Shown in pieces: positions 1-6,526 of a stretch of DNA of 14,799 nt (positions are counted from its first letter, which is position 1; each line of letters starts with the position of its first letter). Under the pieces are notes generated by a model. That model made no database searches. It saw nothing but the letters and a program-made list of their open reading frames with translations, and was not told the DNA's origin. The stretch lies in the NCBI GenBank assembly GCA_964403545.1, contig CAYOGN010000215.1:1-14799 (forward strand). Direction: 5' to 3'. The stretch comes from VYFG01 sp964403545 (GTDB taxonomy: Bacteria > Pseudomonadota > Gammaproteobacteria > Arenicellales > Poriferihabitantaceae). Both the position numbers and the translations under genes were made by a program.

Positions 1-2
1 TG

Positions 3-359
3 GATACCTGGTGTTATGTGTCACAAATTATGGGAGGTTCTGACTTTGTTGTAGGCACTTCCCATCATACTTGTGCAGTCTGGTGCTCTGCCGGAGGTAT
101 TCCGGTTGGTTTGCTGGATAAGAGCGATGGTAAGATATATATGATCATGAGTTTAGGCGACGATACCACCAGCGTTGCCAATGAGAAATTATTGAATATT
201 CAAAGCCATGAAATTACTGTAGCAGGGATGACCTATGAACTGGATGGCATCAATTATCTGATGATCGACGAAGTAGTAGAAGATGCGGGTGTGGTTAATT
301 TAACCCATGAAATTATCGGTATTCTTCCTGCTGAAGCGAATCCGAAACTGAGCCAATAG
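3..359 (+). CDS. Small Cys-containing hypothetical protein, 5'-truncated by window edge
   Basis: I do not recognise a named family. The frame is open to the left edge (codons before the GTG at 18 read D-T-W-C-Y-V), so the gene probably starts outside the window; the GTG at 18 is the first start inside it. Numbered from that GTG, Cys19 and Cys23 form a C-x3-C pair after VVGTSHHT. A beta-rich stretch follows, with GIPVGLLDKSDGKIYMI and then HEITVAGMTYELDGINYLMI. The same arrangement (G-T-x-C...C, a G-L-x-x-x-D-G block, E-I-x-V-x-G-hydrophobic, then an aromatic strand) occurs in the next gene, so I infer that the two are tandem paralogues. The next gene starts 2 bases after this stop, which indicates co-transcription. 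A signal peptide, if present, would lie upstream of the window. A periplasmic redox or metal-related role is only suggested by the neighbouring SCO1-like gene. Confidence 0.6.
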   Translation, partial: DTWCYVSQIMGGSDFVVGTSHHTCAVWCSAGGIPVGLLDKSDGKIYMIMSLGDDTTSVANEKLLNIQSHEITVAGMTYELDGINYLMIDEVVEDAGVVNLTHEIIGILPAEANPKLSQ

Positions 360-361
360 CG

Positions 362-928
362 ATGAGAAAAACGATAAAAGTGGAACCAAAAATTCCAGGA
401 TTGTTTGTCCTCGCTACACTACTGTTAATTGTCAATATTTTTTCCGCTTCCGCTTACGGGGCAAAAAGCTGGGGTGTAAGCAATGAAGAGAAAGCCATGT
501 TTACCGGTACGGTGGTGGATATTACCTGTCACCTTACTGGAGATTGCCCACAACAATGTGGCGCTGGTAGCAGGCAACTGGGGCTGATGACCAATGATCA
601 GGGGCTAATAATGGCGTCAAAAAATCTAACTCTTTACACCGGGGCAGCCGAAGAGCTGGTTGGTTTTTGTGGCCAGGAGATAGAAGTTGACGGGCTGTTT
701 ACGGAGAATCGCAATGTACGTTTTTTTCAGGTTCAGAAAATGCGCCTGCCTGACGGAGGCTGGGTAAAGGCAACACTGTTTCACAAAGCGTGGGCGGCTG
801 AATATGGCGGTAAACCAAAAAAAGCAAAACGATGGTATAAAAAGGATCCCCGCGTAAAAGCGATAATTGAACGGGATGGCGCCCTGGGGCTTGGTTTGGA
901 AAAGGACAGGGAGTATTTTTCAAAGTAA
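362..928 (+). CDS. Exported Cys-rich hypothetical protein, paralogue of the preceding gene
   Basis: This is a 188-residue protein of no family I can name. Residues 1-9 are basic, 12-30 are hydrophobic, and a possible signal peptidase site follows near ASAYGA (about 29-34), so it is probably periplasmic or membrane-anchored. The mature part has Cys56, Cys62 and Cys66 in FTGTVVDITC...C...CGAG and a further Cys103. A beta-rich block similar to the upstream protein follows (RQLGLMTNDQGLIM; QEIEVDGLF; VRFFQV). The C-terminal 50 residues are very basic and aromatic (KPKKAKRWYKK). The four cysteines could bind metal or form disulfides; the sequence does not decide between these. The gene starts 2 bases after its paralogue's stop without a clear Shine-Dalgarno sequence, so it is probably translationally coupled. 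An SCO1-like copper protein follows 65 bases downstream of the stop. The reading frame is convincing; the function is unknown. Confidence 0.7.
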   Translation: MRKTIKVEPKIPGLFVLATLLLIVNIFSASAYGAKSWGVSNEEKAMFTGTVVDITCHLTGDCPQQCGAGSRQLGLMTNDQGLIMASKNLTLYTGAAEELVGFCGQEIEVDGLFTENRNVRFFQVQKMRLPDGGWVKATLFHKAWAAEYGGKPKKAKRWYKKDPRVKAIIERDGALGLGLEKDREYFSK

Positions 929-993
929 CAGCGTAGCTCGCTCACGATCAGTAAACGAATGAGTCATTAAATTTTGCAGGGAAGGACTTGCCA

Positions 994-1644
994 GTGCGTA
1001 CTGGTACGATCGGAATGAAAATGATTCCACAGATATTGATTTTTGTTTTGTGGCTTGGCCACCCAACTACGCACGCGCATAGTACAGAAGGCAACAATCA
1101 TCCTGAGACAGATGTTGAAGGTATCCCGTTAAAAATTAAGTTCGGATTCCCGATTAAGGCAGGAGGTGATTTCGAGTTGGTAGATCACAATGGCATGGCG
1201 GTCACTAATGAGTCGTACCAGGGAAAGCATATGCTGGTATTTTTCGGCTATATCAATTGTAAAAATATGTGTTCCCTATCGCTGACCAGAATTGGTAAAG
1301 CACTCGAAATTTTGGGTCCTTTGGCTGAAAAGCTGACACCTCTGGTGATTACGGTAGATCCAGAGCGGGATACCCCCGAAGTGCTCAAGCAGGAATTGGC
1401 AAAATATCATTCCGGATTGACAGGGCTGACCGGATCGCCTGATCAAATTGCAGTGGCATACAAGGCTTACAAGCAAAATCCACGGCAGGTTAAAAACGAC
1501 TGGGATGGGGATCCGGTTGTTTCGCATTCCTCCTACTTCTATTTGATGGATAGGGACGGGAAGTTTCAAACCCTGTTTCCGCCGATTTTAAATCCCCAAA
1601 GTATGGCAAATATTATGCGGAAATATATCAATCCGGGATCTTGA
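994..1644 (+). CDS. SCO1/SenC family copper-binding thioredoxin-fold protein
   Basis: SCO1/SenC proteins deliver copper to, or maintain the thiols of, the CuA site of cytochrome c oxidase, or act more widely as periplasmic thiol/copper proteins. Numbered from the chosen GTG start, the sequence has the family's C-x3-C motif in GYINCKNMC (Cys89, Cys93), the ITVDPERDTP strand, and the conserved distal His178 in VVSHSSYFYLMD. These are the three expected copper ligands. An N-terminal hydrophobic stretch (MKMIPQILIFVLWLG) followed by a His-rich segment suggests a signal peptide or membrane anchor. I chose GTG at 994 because AGGGAAGG (978-985) lies 8 bases upstream. TTG at 988 and ATG at 1015 are in-frame alternatives. 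Length is typical (about 200-220 residues). No cytochrome oxidase genes are visible here; two Cys-rich exported proteins precede it on the same strand. Confidence 0.88.
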   Translation: MRTGTIGMKMIPQILIFVLWLGHPTTHAHSTEGNNHPETDVEGIPLKIKFGFPIKAGGDFELVDHNGMAVTNESYQGKHMLVFFGYINCKNMCSLSLTRIGKALEILGPLAEKLTPLVITVDPERDTPEVLKQELAKYHSGLTGLTGSPDQIAVAYKAYKQNPRQVKNDWDGDPVVSHSSYFYLMDRDGKFQTLFPPILNPQSMANIMRKYINPGS

Positions 1645-1691
1645 ACCTCAGGCAATCAGCCGTGATACCAGGCCATCTGTCCTAATCCACC

Positions 1692-1721
1692 TTGTAGTGA
1701 AGAACCAAACGAGAAAATAAT
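1692..1721 (+). promoter_or_regulatory. Possible sigma-70-like promoter for the cNMP-binding/ABC pair
   Basis: In the 139-base gap after the SCO1-like gene, TTGTAG (1692-1697) and AATAAT (1716-1721) are separated by 18 bases. The -10 matches consensus at five of six positions, but the -35 matches only at three. It is the best candidate I can see in the gap. No terminator hairpin with a T-run is evident between 1645 and 1783. Confidence 0.25.
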
Positions 1722-1783
1722 ATCCACAGAAGCAAAGTTTCGTGAAATAATTGCCCGATTAAGATACAACTCCTTGAATTAAT

Positions 1784-2254
1784 TTGGACGTTCTAAATCA
1801 GGCAAAATTATTACGCAACATCTCGCTTTTCAGGATGCTGGATGATTCTCAGTTGAAACTGCTGGCTTTTACCAGCCAGGTTTTCGAATATGCTGATCAG
1901 GAATACCTGTTCCACCAGGATGAGTCGTCAGATTCAATATTTATCGTGCTCGATGGCTTGGTGGAAATTCTCGATGTTTCCGGCGATTCTGCAGTGGTTC
2001 TCGCAACATTGTCAACCGGAACCCTGATAGGTGAACTTGCGGTATTACGTGGAGAACGACGCTCGGCTTCGGTAAAAGCTGCCAGTAAAGTTGAAGTGCT
2101 GAAAATATCCAACGAGCGTTTTCTGAAGCTGATTACGGATAATCCTGAAATGGCGCTTCACGTGCTGAAAGATATCAGCACCAAACTGGCGAACGCCAGC
2201 ACTCAGTTGGTGATTCTTCAATCCAGGCTGGATGAACTTCAGCAAACTTCCTGA
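1784..2254 (+). CDS. Stand-alone cyclic nucleotide-binding domain protein
   Basis: This 156-residue protein is a single CRP/PKA-type cyclic-nucleotide-binding (cNMP) domain. The beta-roll runs from about residue 14 (SLFRMLDDSQLKLLAF) to about 118. The phosphate-binding cassette reads GELAVLRGERRSASV, with the expected Gly-Glu (83-84) and the Arg before Ser-Ala (Arg93) that contacts the cyclic phosphate. A C-terminal helix (about 121-155) follows. There is no helix-turn-helix, kinase or cyclase domain, so it is not a CRP-type transcription factor. The start is TTG at 1784; an in-frame stop lies three codons upstream at 1775 and no good Shine-Dalgarno is visible. A later ATG (near 1835) would cut into the domain. 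The ABC gene starts about 28 bases downstream in the same frame, which suggests an operon. Regulation of that transporter by cAMP or cGMP is an inference. Confidence 0.85.
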   Translation: MDVLNQAKLLRNISLFRMLDDSQLKLLAFTSQVFEYADQEYLFHQDESSDSIFIVLDGLVEILDVSGDSAVVLATLSTGTLIGELAVLRGERRSASVKAASKVEVLKISNERFLKLITDNPEMALHVLKDISTKLANASTQLVILQSRLDELQQTS

Positions 2255-2281
2255 TTCATCACTCAAAATGATAAATCATGA

Positions 2282-4939
2282 GTGATCTGGAAGTACTCCC
2301 GGAAAATATTAAGGTCAATTGTGACAGAAGAAAAAAATAATAATTCAGACCCGATGGAGCGGTCGATATTCAAGTATATCCTGGAGCATACGAAGAAGGA
2401 TCAGATATTTTTGATTATTCTGACGCTTGCCTCTATGCCGCTGGTTTATTTGTCACTGGAAGTGCCGAAAATCATTGTCAACAAGGCTATTGGTGGTGGA
2501 GGGGTAAGTTATGAATTGCTCGGATTCGAACTCAATCAGATTGAGTATCTTTTGACGTTGAGTGGGGTATTTCTCGCTCTTGTGATTGTCAACGGAATCA
2601 TGAAGTATGTCATCAATGTCTACCGGGGTGTGCTGGGCGAACGCATGCTTCGACGATTGCGATACACACTCTATAGCCGAATAATGAGGTTTCCACTACC
2701 TCATTTCAAGAAGATTTCATCCAGCGAAATTATTCCGATGATTACCGCTGAAACTGAACCACTTGGGGGGTTTATTGGGGATTCTATTGCCTTGCCTGTG
2801 TTTCAGGGAGGGCTATTAATTACCTATATCTATTTTATTTTTGCCCAGGACGTCTGGCTTGGACTTGCCGCTATTGCCTTGTATCCGCCACAGGTCTACC
2901 TGATCCCCCGACTTCAGATGAAGGTGAATCAGTTGTCTCGTCAACGGGTGCAAACTGTCCGGAAATTGGCGGACAGAGTAGGAGAAACGGTAAATGCCAC
3001 GGTCGATATCATGGTAAACGATGGCGGTCACCTGGAACGGGCTGACATAAGTGATCGTCTGGGAAAAATTTTTAAAATTCGTAATGAAATATTTCGGCGT
3101 AAATTTTTTATCAAGTTTTTAAATAATTTTCTTGGCCAGTTGACACCTTTTTTCTTCTACAGCATAGGGGGCTATCTTGTCATCAAGGGGAATCTTTCGT
3201 TAGGCGCATTGGTTGCGGTGCTTGCAGCATACAAGGATATCGGGCCACCGTGGAAAGAGTTGCTTAAATTTTACCAGATTACCGAAGATATACGGGTCAA
3301 GTACGCCCAGATCATTCAACAATTTGAACCGGCAAATATGTTGAGCGAGCACCAGCAGAAGAGCATACCGGACAAGTTTCCGCCGTTTATCGATTCCATT
3401 AATGGAAACCGATTGTCAATGTCATCTGAAAATCAGTCCAGTAAAATCGACAACCTCAGCTTCGAAGTCGATATCAATCAGCATATTGCTATCCACGCGG
3501 GAGATACTGATACCGGGAGAGAGTTAGCACTATTATTGGCCGGTGTTGAACACCCCGCTAGCGGAACGATAAAAATTGATCAGAAGGATCTGGCAACGTT
3601 GCCGGTATCTCTCATCGGAAGAAATATTGGGCTATGTACATCTAATTCCTATATTTTCAATCGATCAGTCAAGGATAATCTTTATTATGGTCTCCGCCAT
3701 CAACCGGTTAGCGAATCGGGTTCTGAATCATTTTTGGCTGAAGATGCCAGGGAAGCATTAGCATCAGGAAACTCTACCCAAAATATCAATGCAGACTGGG
3801 TTGATTTTCCGCTTTCGGGTGCCGGTAGTGAAGCTGAATTTGCCGAATTAACAATCTCGGTTATCGAAACTGTAGAATTGAAAGAAGACATTATGTCATT
3901 GGCACTGCGCTCAAAATTTGGTGACAGAAAATTTCCTGAGCTCATGCAAACCATCGTCAGTTCCCGCCGCCTGATAAGAGATGCACTGAAAGATTTTGAT
4001 AATGGTGCGGTGATCGAATATTTCGACCGGGACAATTTTATTGAAAACCTGTCGGTTGCAGAAAATCTTTTATTTGGGGTGCCGACAGACCCCGAAGTAA
4101 CGCCTTATACCCTGGCCCAACTTCCCGAGGTGATGGAAATATTGGGTGAAACCGGGCTCCGGCAAACATTCAGCAAAATCGGGTTTGAGCTTACAGAATT
4201 AATGCTTGAGTTGTTTGCTGACGTTGATGAAGACAGTGAACTGTTTTTTCAATACAGTTTTATCGAAGCTTCACAAATGGAAGAATACCAGCTGTTGGTG
4301 GATAAAGTTCGTGGACAGGATCTGGAACATCTGAATCAGCAGGATCAGTCCAGATTGATTTCAATGACTCTTCAACTTTGCCCGGCACAACATCGCCTCG
4401 GATTGATTACAACAGAGATACGCCAACGCATTGTATCTGCGCGCCAACTGGTAATGGATAAACTCGGATTGGTGAATGATCTGATTCAGTTTATAGATAA
4501 AGAGTGTTACCTGAATGGGATGACTGTTCAGGAGAATCTCCTTTTTGGCAAGATCGGTTTTAATAAACTCCATCTGCAATCCAGAATAGATGATCAATTG
4601 AACAACGTGCTGGAAGAACATGGGGTCACAGATGCATTGCTTGTTTTGGGCCTGGAGTTCAATTGCGGTAATGCAGGATCACAGCTATCGCAAAACTTTC
4701 GTCGAAAGCTGGCACTTGCCAGATCGCTGATTAAAAATCCGGATATTCTGATTGTCAATGACGCTTTGAGCACACTGGATTTAAAGAGCCAGATCCGAAT
4801 TATCGAGAAATTAAAAATTTATCGTAAGGGTAAAAACCTGATTTGGACCTTGCTTGACCTTGATCTGGCAAACCTGTTTGATGCGGTACTTGAGTTAAAA
4901 GACGGCGCATTGCGCCCTCTGAGCCAGGATACTGACTAA
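2282..4939 (+). CDS. ABC exporter-like protein with split, catalytically degenerate nucleotide-binding domain
   Basis: This 885-residue protein joins an exporter-type membrane domain (about 40-325, several hydrophobic segments) to a modified ATPase domain (about 385-880). Strand order fits an ABC domain, but key residues differ. The Walker A position reads GDTDTGRE (407-414), with Arg for the essential Lys. Walker B reads ILIVND (822-827), with Asn for the Asp and Asp for the catalytic Glu. The signature reads LSQNFRRKLALAR (802-814) instead of LSGGQ. The H-loop position is Leu (about 858, LIWTLLD). The D-loop STLD (830-833) is kept. About 300 residues are inserted between the Q-loop region and the signature. 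Three (S/T)-V-x-(D/E)-N-L-x-(F/Y)-G motifs occur at 462-470, 591-599 and 748-756. I recall large split-NBD relatives in Proteobacteria with more canonical motifs, but cannot verify this. GTG 2321 (AAGG at 2311-2314) and ATG 2354 are alternative starts. The substrate is unknown. Confidence 0.85.
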   Translation: MIWKYSRKILRSIVTEEKNNNSDPMERSIFKYILEHTKKDQIFLIILTLASMPLVYLSLEVPKIIVNKAIGGGGVSYELLGFELNQIEYLLTLSGVFLALVIVNGIMKYVINVYRGVLGERMLRRLRYTLYSRIMRFPLPHFKKISSSEIIPMITAETEPLGGFIGDSIALPVFQGGLLITYIYFIFAQDVWLGLAAIALYPPQVYLIPRLQMKVNQLSRQRVQTVRKLADRVGETVNATVDIMVNDGGHLERADISDRLGKIFKIRNEIFRRKFFIKFLNNFLGQLTPFFFYSIGGYLVIKGNLSLGALVAVLAAYKDIGPPWKELLKFYQITEDIRVKYAQIIQQFEPANMLSEHQQKSIPDKFPPFIDSINGNRLSMSSENQSSKIDNLSFEVDINQHIAIHAGDTDTGRELALLLAGVEHPASGTIKIDQKDLATLPVSLIGRNIGLCTSNSYIFNRSVKDNLYYGLRHQPVSESGSESFLAEDAREALASGNSTQNINADWVDFPLSGAGSEAEFAELTISVIETVELKEDIMSLALRSKFGDRKFPELMQTIVSSRRLIRDALKDFDNGAVIEYFDRDNFIENLSVAENLLFGVPTDPEVTPYTLAQLPEVMEILGETGLRQTFSKIGFELTELMLELFADVDEDSELFFQYSFIEASQMEEYQLLVDKVRGQDLEHLNQQDQSRLISMTLQLCPAQHRLGLITTEIRQRIVSARQLVMDKLGLVNDLIQFIDKECYLNGMTVQENLLFGKIGFNKLHLQSRIDDQLNNVLEEHGVTDALLVLGLEFNCGNAGSQLSQNFRRKLALARSLIKNPDILIVNDALSTLDLKSQIRIIEKLKIYRKGKNLIWTLLDLDLANLFDAVLELKDGALRPLSQDTD

Positions 4940-4946
4940 TCTGGCT
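4922..4946. repeat. Short inverted repeat over the convergent stop codons
   Basis: AGCCAG (4922-4927) and CTGGCT (4941-4946) can pair as a 6-bp stem with a 13-base loop that contains both overlapping stop codons. No T-run follows on either strand, so it is at best a weak bidirectional terminator and could be chance. Confidence 0.25.
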
Positions 4947-5817
4947 GGATTCGACGTTCACGCCAGACAATCAATAGCCCACCCGCGATAATGAGGATAA
5001 CACCTGGAAATAGTTTGTCGAAGGGCGCTTCTCCAAAAATCAGAAAGCCAATGGCAAACGAAAATGGAATCCCAAAATACTCAAATGGTGAAAGGTTGCT
5101 GGGTTGTGTCAGTCGATAGCCAATAATAAGAAAAAGTACAGCAAAACCACCAACCAACCCCATCGCGATCATCCATAGCCAGTCCGAGTAAACAGTGATT
5201 GGTCGAAAGGCATCGAAAACAAGCATCGCTACGAACATACAGATCAGGGCGGAGAGAGTGGTATAAAGATTGATTGTGGCGGTAGGTGTTTTGTCGTCGA
5301 ATAACCTGACCATGACGCTGGATAGACCATAGCAGAACGCAGCAACTACCGGCAGTAACGCCGTTGATTGGAACATATCTCCCTGTGGACGCATTACCAT
5401 AATAATACCGACAAATCCGGTGATGACGGCCAGCCATCGTATCGCGCCGACCCGGGTATGAAGAATTGGTATTGACAGGGTGGTGATAAAGAGAGGCCCG
5501 GCAAAGGCCAAAGTGGAGGCGGTGGCAAACTCCATGATCGTAAGTGACCAGTAAAATGAAAGCTGGGCAGAAGCAATCACTGCACCGCGAAACAGGGCGA
5601 GTTTCCATTGCGTAATGCGAATTGTGCGACGCCCCGCCCGCCATTCGTGGGAGAAATAAAGCACCAGAAAACTCGGCAATATGCCGAATAAATTGCGCAT
5701 GGTTGCAATTTGCTGAACCGGGTAGTGATCACCAAGATGTTTGATAATCGCCCCCTGGATGTCAAACATCAGAATGGCCAGCATCATAAACAGTACTGCA
5801 CGGGTGAAATTTGACAT
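4936..5817 (-). CDS. EamA/DMT-family transporter (10 TM segments)
   Basis: This 293-residue inner-membrane protein belongs to the drug/metabolite transporter superfamily, EamA type. It has two homologous halves of about five hydrophobic segments each (roughly 1-140 and 150-285). Typical features are the TM1 region ending FDIQGAIIKHLG, the LAFAGPLF segment (103-110), PFEYFGIPFSFAIGFLIFGEAP in the second half, and a terminal helix LIIAGGLLIVWRERR. Family members export or import amino acids, nucleotides, purines or drugs; the substrate cannot be read from the sequence. I chose ATG at 5817 because it gives the usual family length and puts TM1 at the N-terminus. The frame stays open to an ATG at 5982, but the extra 55 residues look non-coding and would overlap the likely yajC promoter. 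No strong Shine-Dalgarno is seen. Its stop overlaps that of the convergent ABC gene. Confidence 0.85.
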   Translation of the reverse strand: MSNFTRAVLFMMLAILMFDIQGAIIKHLGDHYPVQQIATMRNLFGILPSFLVLYFSHEWRAGRRTIRITQWKLALFRGAVIASAQLSFYWSLTIMEFATASTLAFAGPLFITTLSIPILHTRVGAIRWLAVITGFVGIIMVMRPQGDMFQSTALLPVVAAFCYGLSSVMVRLFDDKTPTATINLYTTLSALICMFVAMLVFDAFRPITVYSDWLWMIAMGLVGGFAVLFLIIGYRLTQPSNLSPFEYFGIPFSFAIGFLIFGEAPFDKLFPGVILIIAGGLLIVWRERRIQPD

Positions 5818-5923
5818 CAGGTACCCATATGTGACCCTGGAGAGCCTTAGGTTCGAAATCACGAATGGGAAATGGAGTCCCAAAAGGGGTGAGTATACGA
5901 AATTGCCTGTTTCGGCACTGGTT

Positions 5924-5935
5924 TTTTGATCAAAA
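5924..5935. promoter_or_regulatory. 12-bp perfect palindrome in the divergent intergenic region
   Basis: TTTTGATCAAAA is a perfect palindrome between the start of the EamA gene and the yajC leader. It could be an operator for either gene, and its core GATC is a potential Dam site. Nothing beyond symmetry and location supports binding. Confidence 0.2.
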
Positions 5936-5962
5936 CAAATGCCCTCCATTGGAAATCGATTG

Positions 5963-5971
5963 TGGCATAAT
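5963..5971 (+). promoter_or_regulatory. Putative extended -10 promoter for the yajC operon
   Basis: TGGCATAAT (5963-5971) is an extended -10 (TGn plus CATAAT, five of six to consensus), followed by a GC-rich stretch ACGGCCC like the discriminator of growth-rate-controlled promoters. No good -35 hexamer lies 16-18 bases upstream, which an extended -10 can tolerate. Transcription would start near 5978 and give a leader of about 105 bases before yajC. Confidence 0.4.
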
Positions 5972-6036
5972 ACGGCCCTCAAAATTCAAGCCGGATTTCT
6001 TTGATTCGGTCTGGAATACCTGATTAATCAACGATT

Positions 6037-6082
6037 AACCTGTAACATTCTTAAACTAAAACCTGTAACATTCTTAAACTAA
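6037..6082 (+). repeat. Perfect 23-bp tandem duplication directly before yajC
   Basis: Bases 6037-6059 and 6060-6082 are two identical, adjacent 23-base copies (each starts AACCTGTAAC and ends TTAAACTAA). The second copy ends one base before the yajC ATG at 6084. The duplicated unit therefore occupies the ribosome-binding region and contains no Shine-Dalgarno sequence. It is AT-rich and shows no internal palindrome. Two copies only, so it is not a CRISPR array. Confidence 0.9.
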
Positions 6083-6083
6083 T

Positions 6084-6413
6084 ATGAACTTCCTGATATC
6101 TGATGCCTGGGCCCAGGCTGGTGGTGGCGGTGCCGGTGGACTGTTGGGTCTGCTACCCATGGTGGCAATCTTTGTCATCTTTTATTTTCTGCTTATTCGT
6201 CCCCAGCAGAAGAAAGCCAAGCTACATCGTGCCATGGTGGCGGACCTCGATAAAGGTGATGAGGTTGTTACCAATGGAGGTGTGCTTGGAAAAATTACCG
6301 GAACTGACGATCATTTCGTTGCGGTGGAAATTGCCGAGGGCGTCACCGTTCGTGTTCAGCGAACAGCGGTGGCCCAGATGATGCCCAAGGGCACCGTTAA
6401 ATCGACGAAATAG
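6084..6413 (+). CDS. yajC: Sec translocon accessory subunit YajC
   Basis: YajC is a small single-span inner-membrane protein that associates with SecD and SecF in the holotranslocon. This 109-residue protein matches the family in length and layout: a short N-terminus with SDAWAQAGGGG, a hydrophobic segment (about 19-39, LLGLLPMVAIFVIFYFLLI), the hallmark RPQQKKAK just after it, and a soluble domain with LDKGDEVVTNGGVLGKI. The start is fixed by this N-terminal pattern, although the upstream sequence is the end of a 23-bp tandem repeat without a Shine-Dalgarno sequence. It is followed by secD after 113 bases. In enterobacteria tgt, and often queA, precede yajC; here a divergent EamA transporter gene is found instead. 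Confidence 0.95.
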   Translation: MNFLISDAWAQAGGGGAGGLLGLLPMVAIFVIFYFLLIRPQQKKAKLHRAMVADLDKGDEVVTNGGVLGKITGTDDHFVAVEIAEGVTVRVQRTAVAQMMPKGTVKSTK

Positions 6414-6526
6414 CTGGATAACACCTCCGTAAACAGTTCGCGCTCTCTTATTCAAGGACTTCACGATAGATCCGGATTTAAAGTAAAGAAAGCTGAGCGC
6501 GACCAGACTCATTTGATTTTATAGTT

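Noticed and set aside
929..987. Possible terminator between the 188-residue gene and the SCO1-like gene
   Set aside because: No stem of useful length followed by a T-run could be found; read-through is equally possible.
2278..2340. Short ATG-started frame (20 codons) overlapping the start of the ABC gene
   Set aside because: It ends after 20 codons, has no ribosome-binding site and no similarity that I recognise; probably chance.
3700..4035. 111-residue open frame on the - strand within the ABC gene
   Set aside because: It lies fully opposite the convincing ABC reading frame, is low-complexity Ser/Arg-rich, and has no recognisable motif or ribosome-binding site.
2282..4939. ABC gene as a frameshifted pseudogene
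   Set aside because: The frame is continuous from GTG to stop, the membrane domain is intact, and the strand order of the NBD is kept despite the altered motifs.
5081..5644. 187-residue open frame on the - strand overlapping the EamA gene in another frame
   Set aside because: The EamA frame has clear two-fold TM repeats and family motifs. This frame is rich in His, Cys, Arg and Tyr with no domain and is a shadow.
5818..5982. N-terminal extension of the EamA gene to an ATG at 5982
   Set aside because: It would add 55 residues without TM or family similarity and cover the likely yajC promoter. ATG 5817 gives normal family length.
6037..6082. 23-bp repeat as a mini CRISPR array or attachment site
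   Set aside because: The two copies are directly adjacent without spacers, and there are no cas, integrase or tRNA genes nearby.
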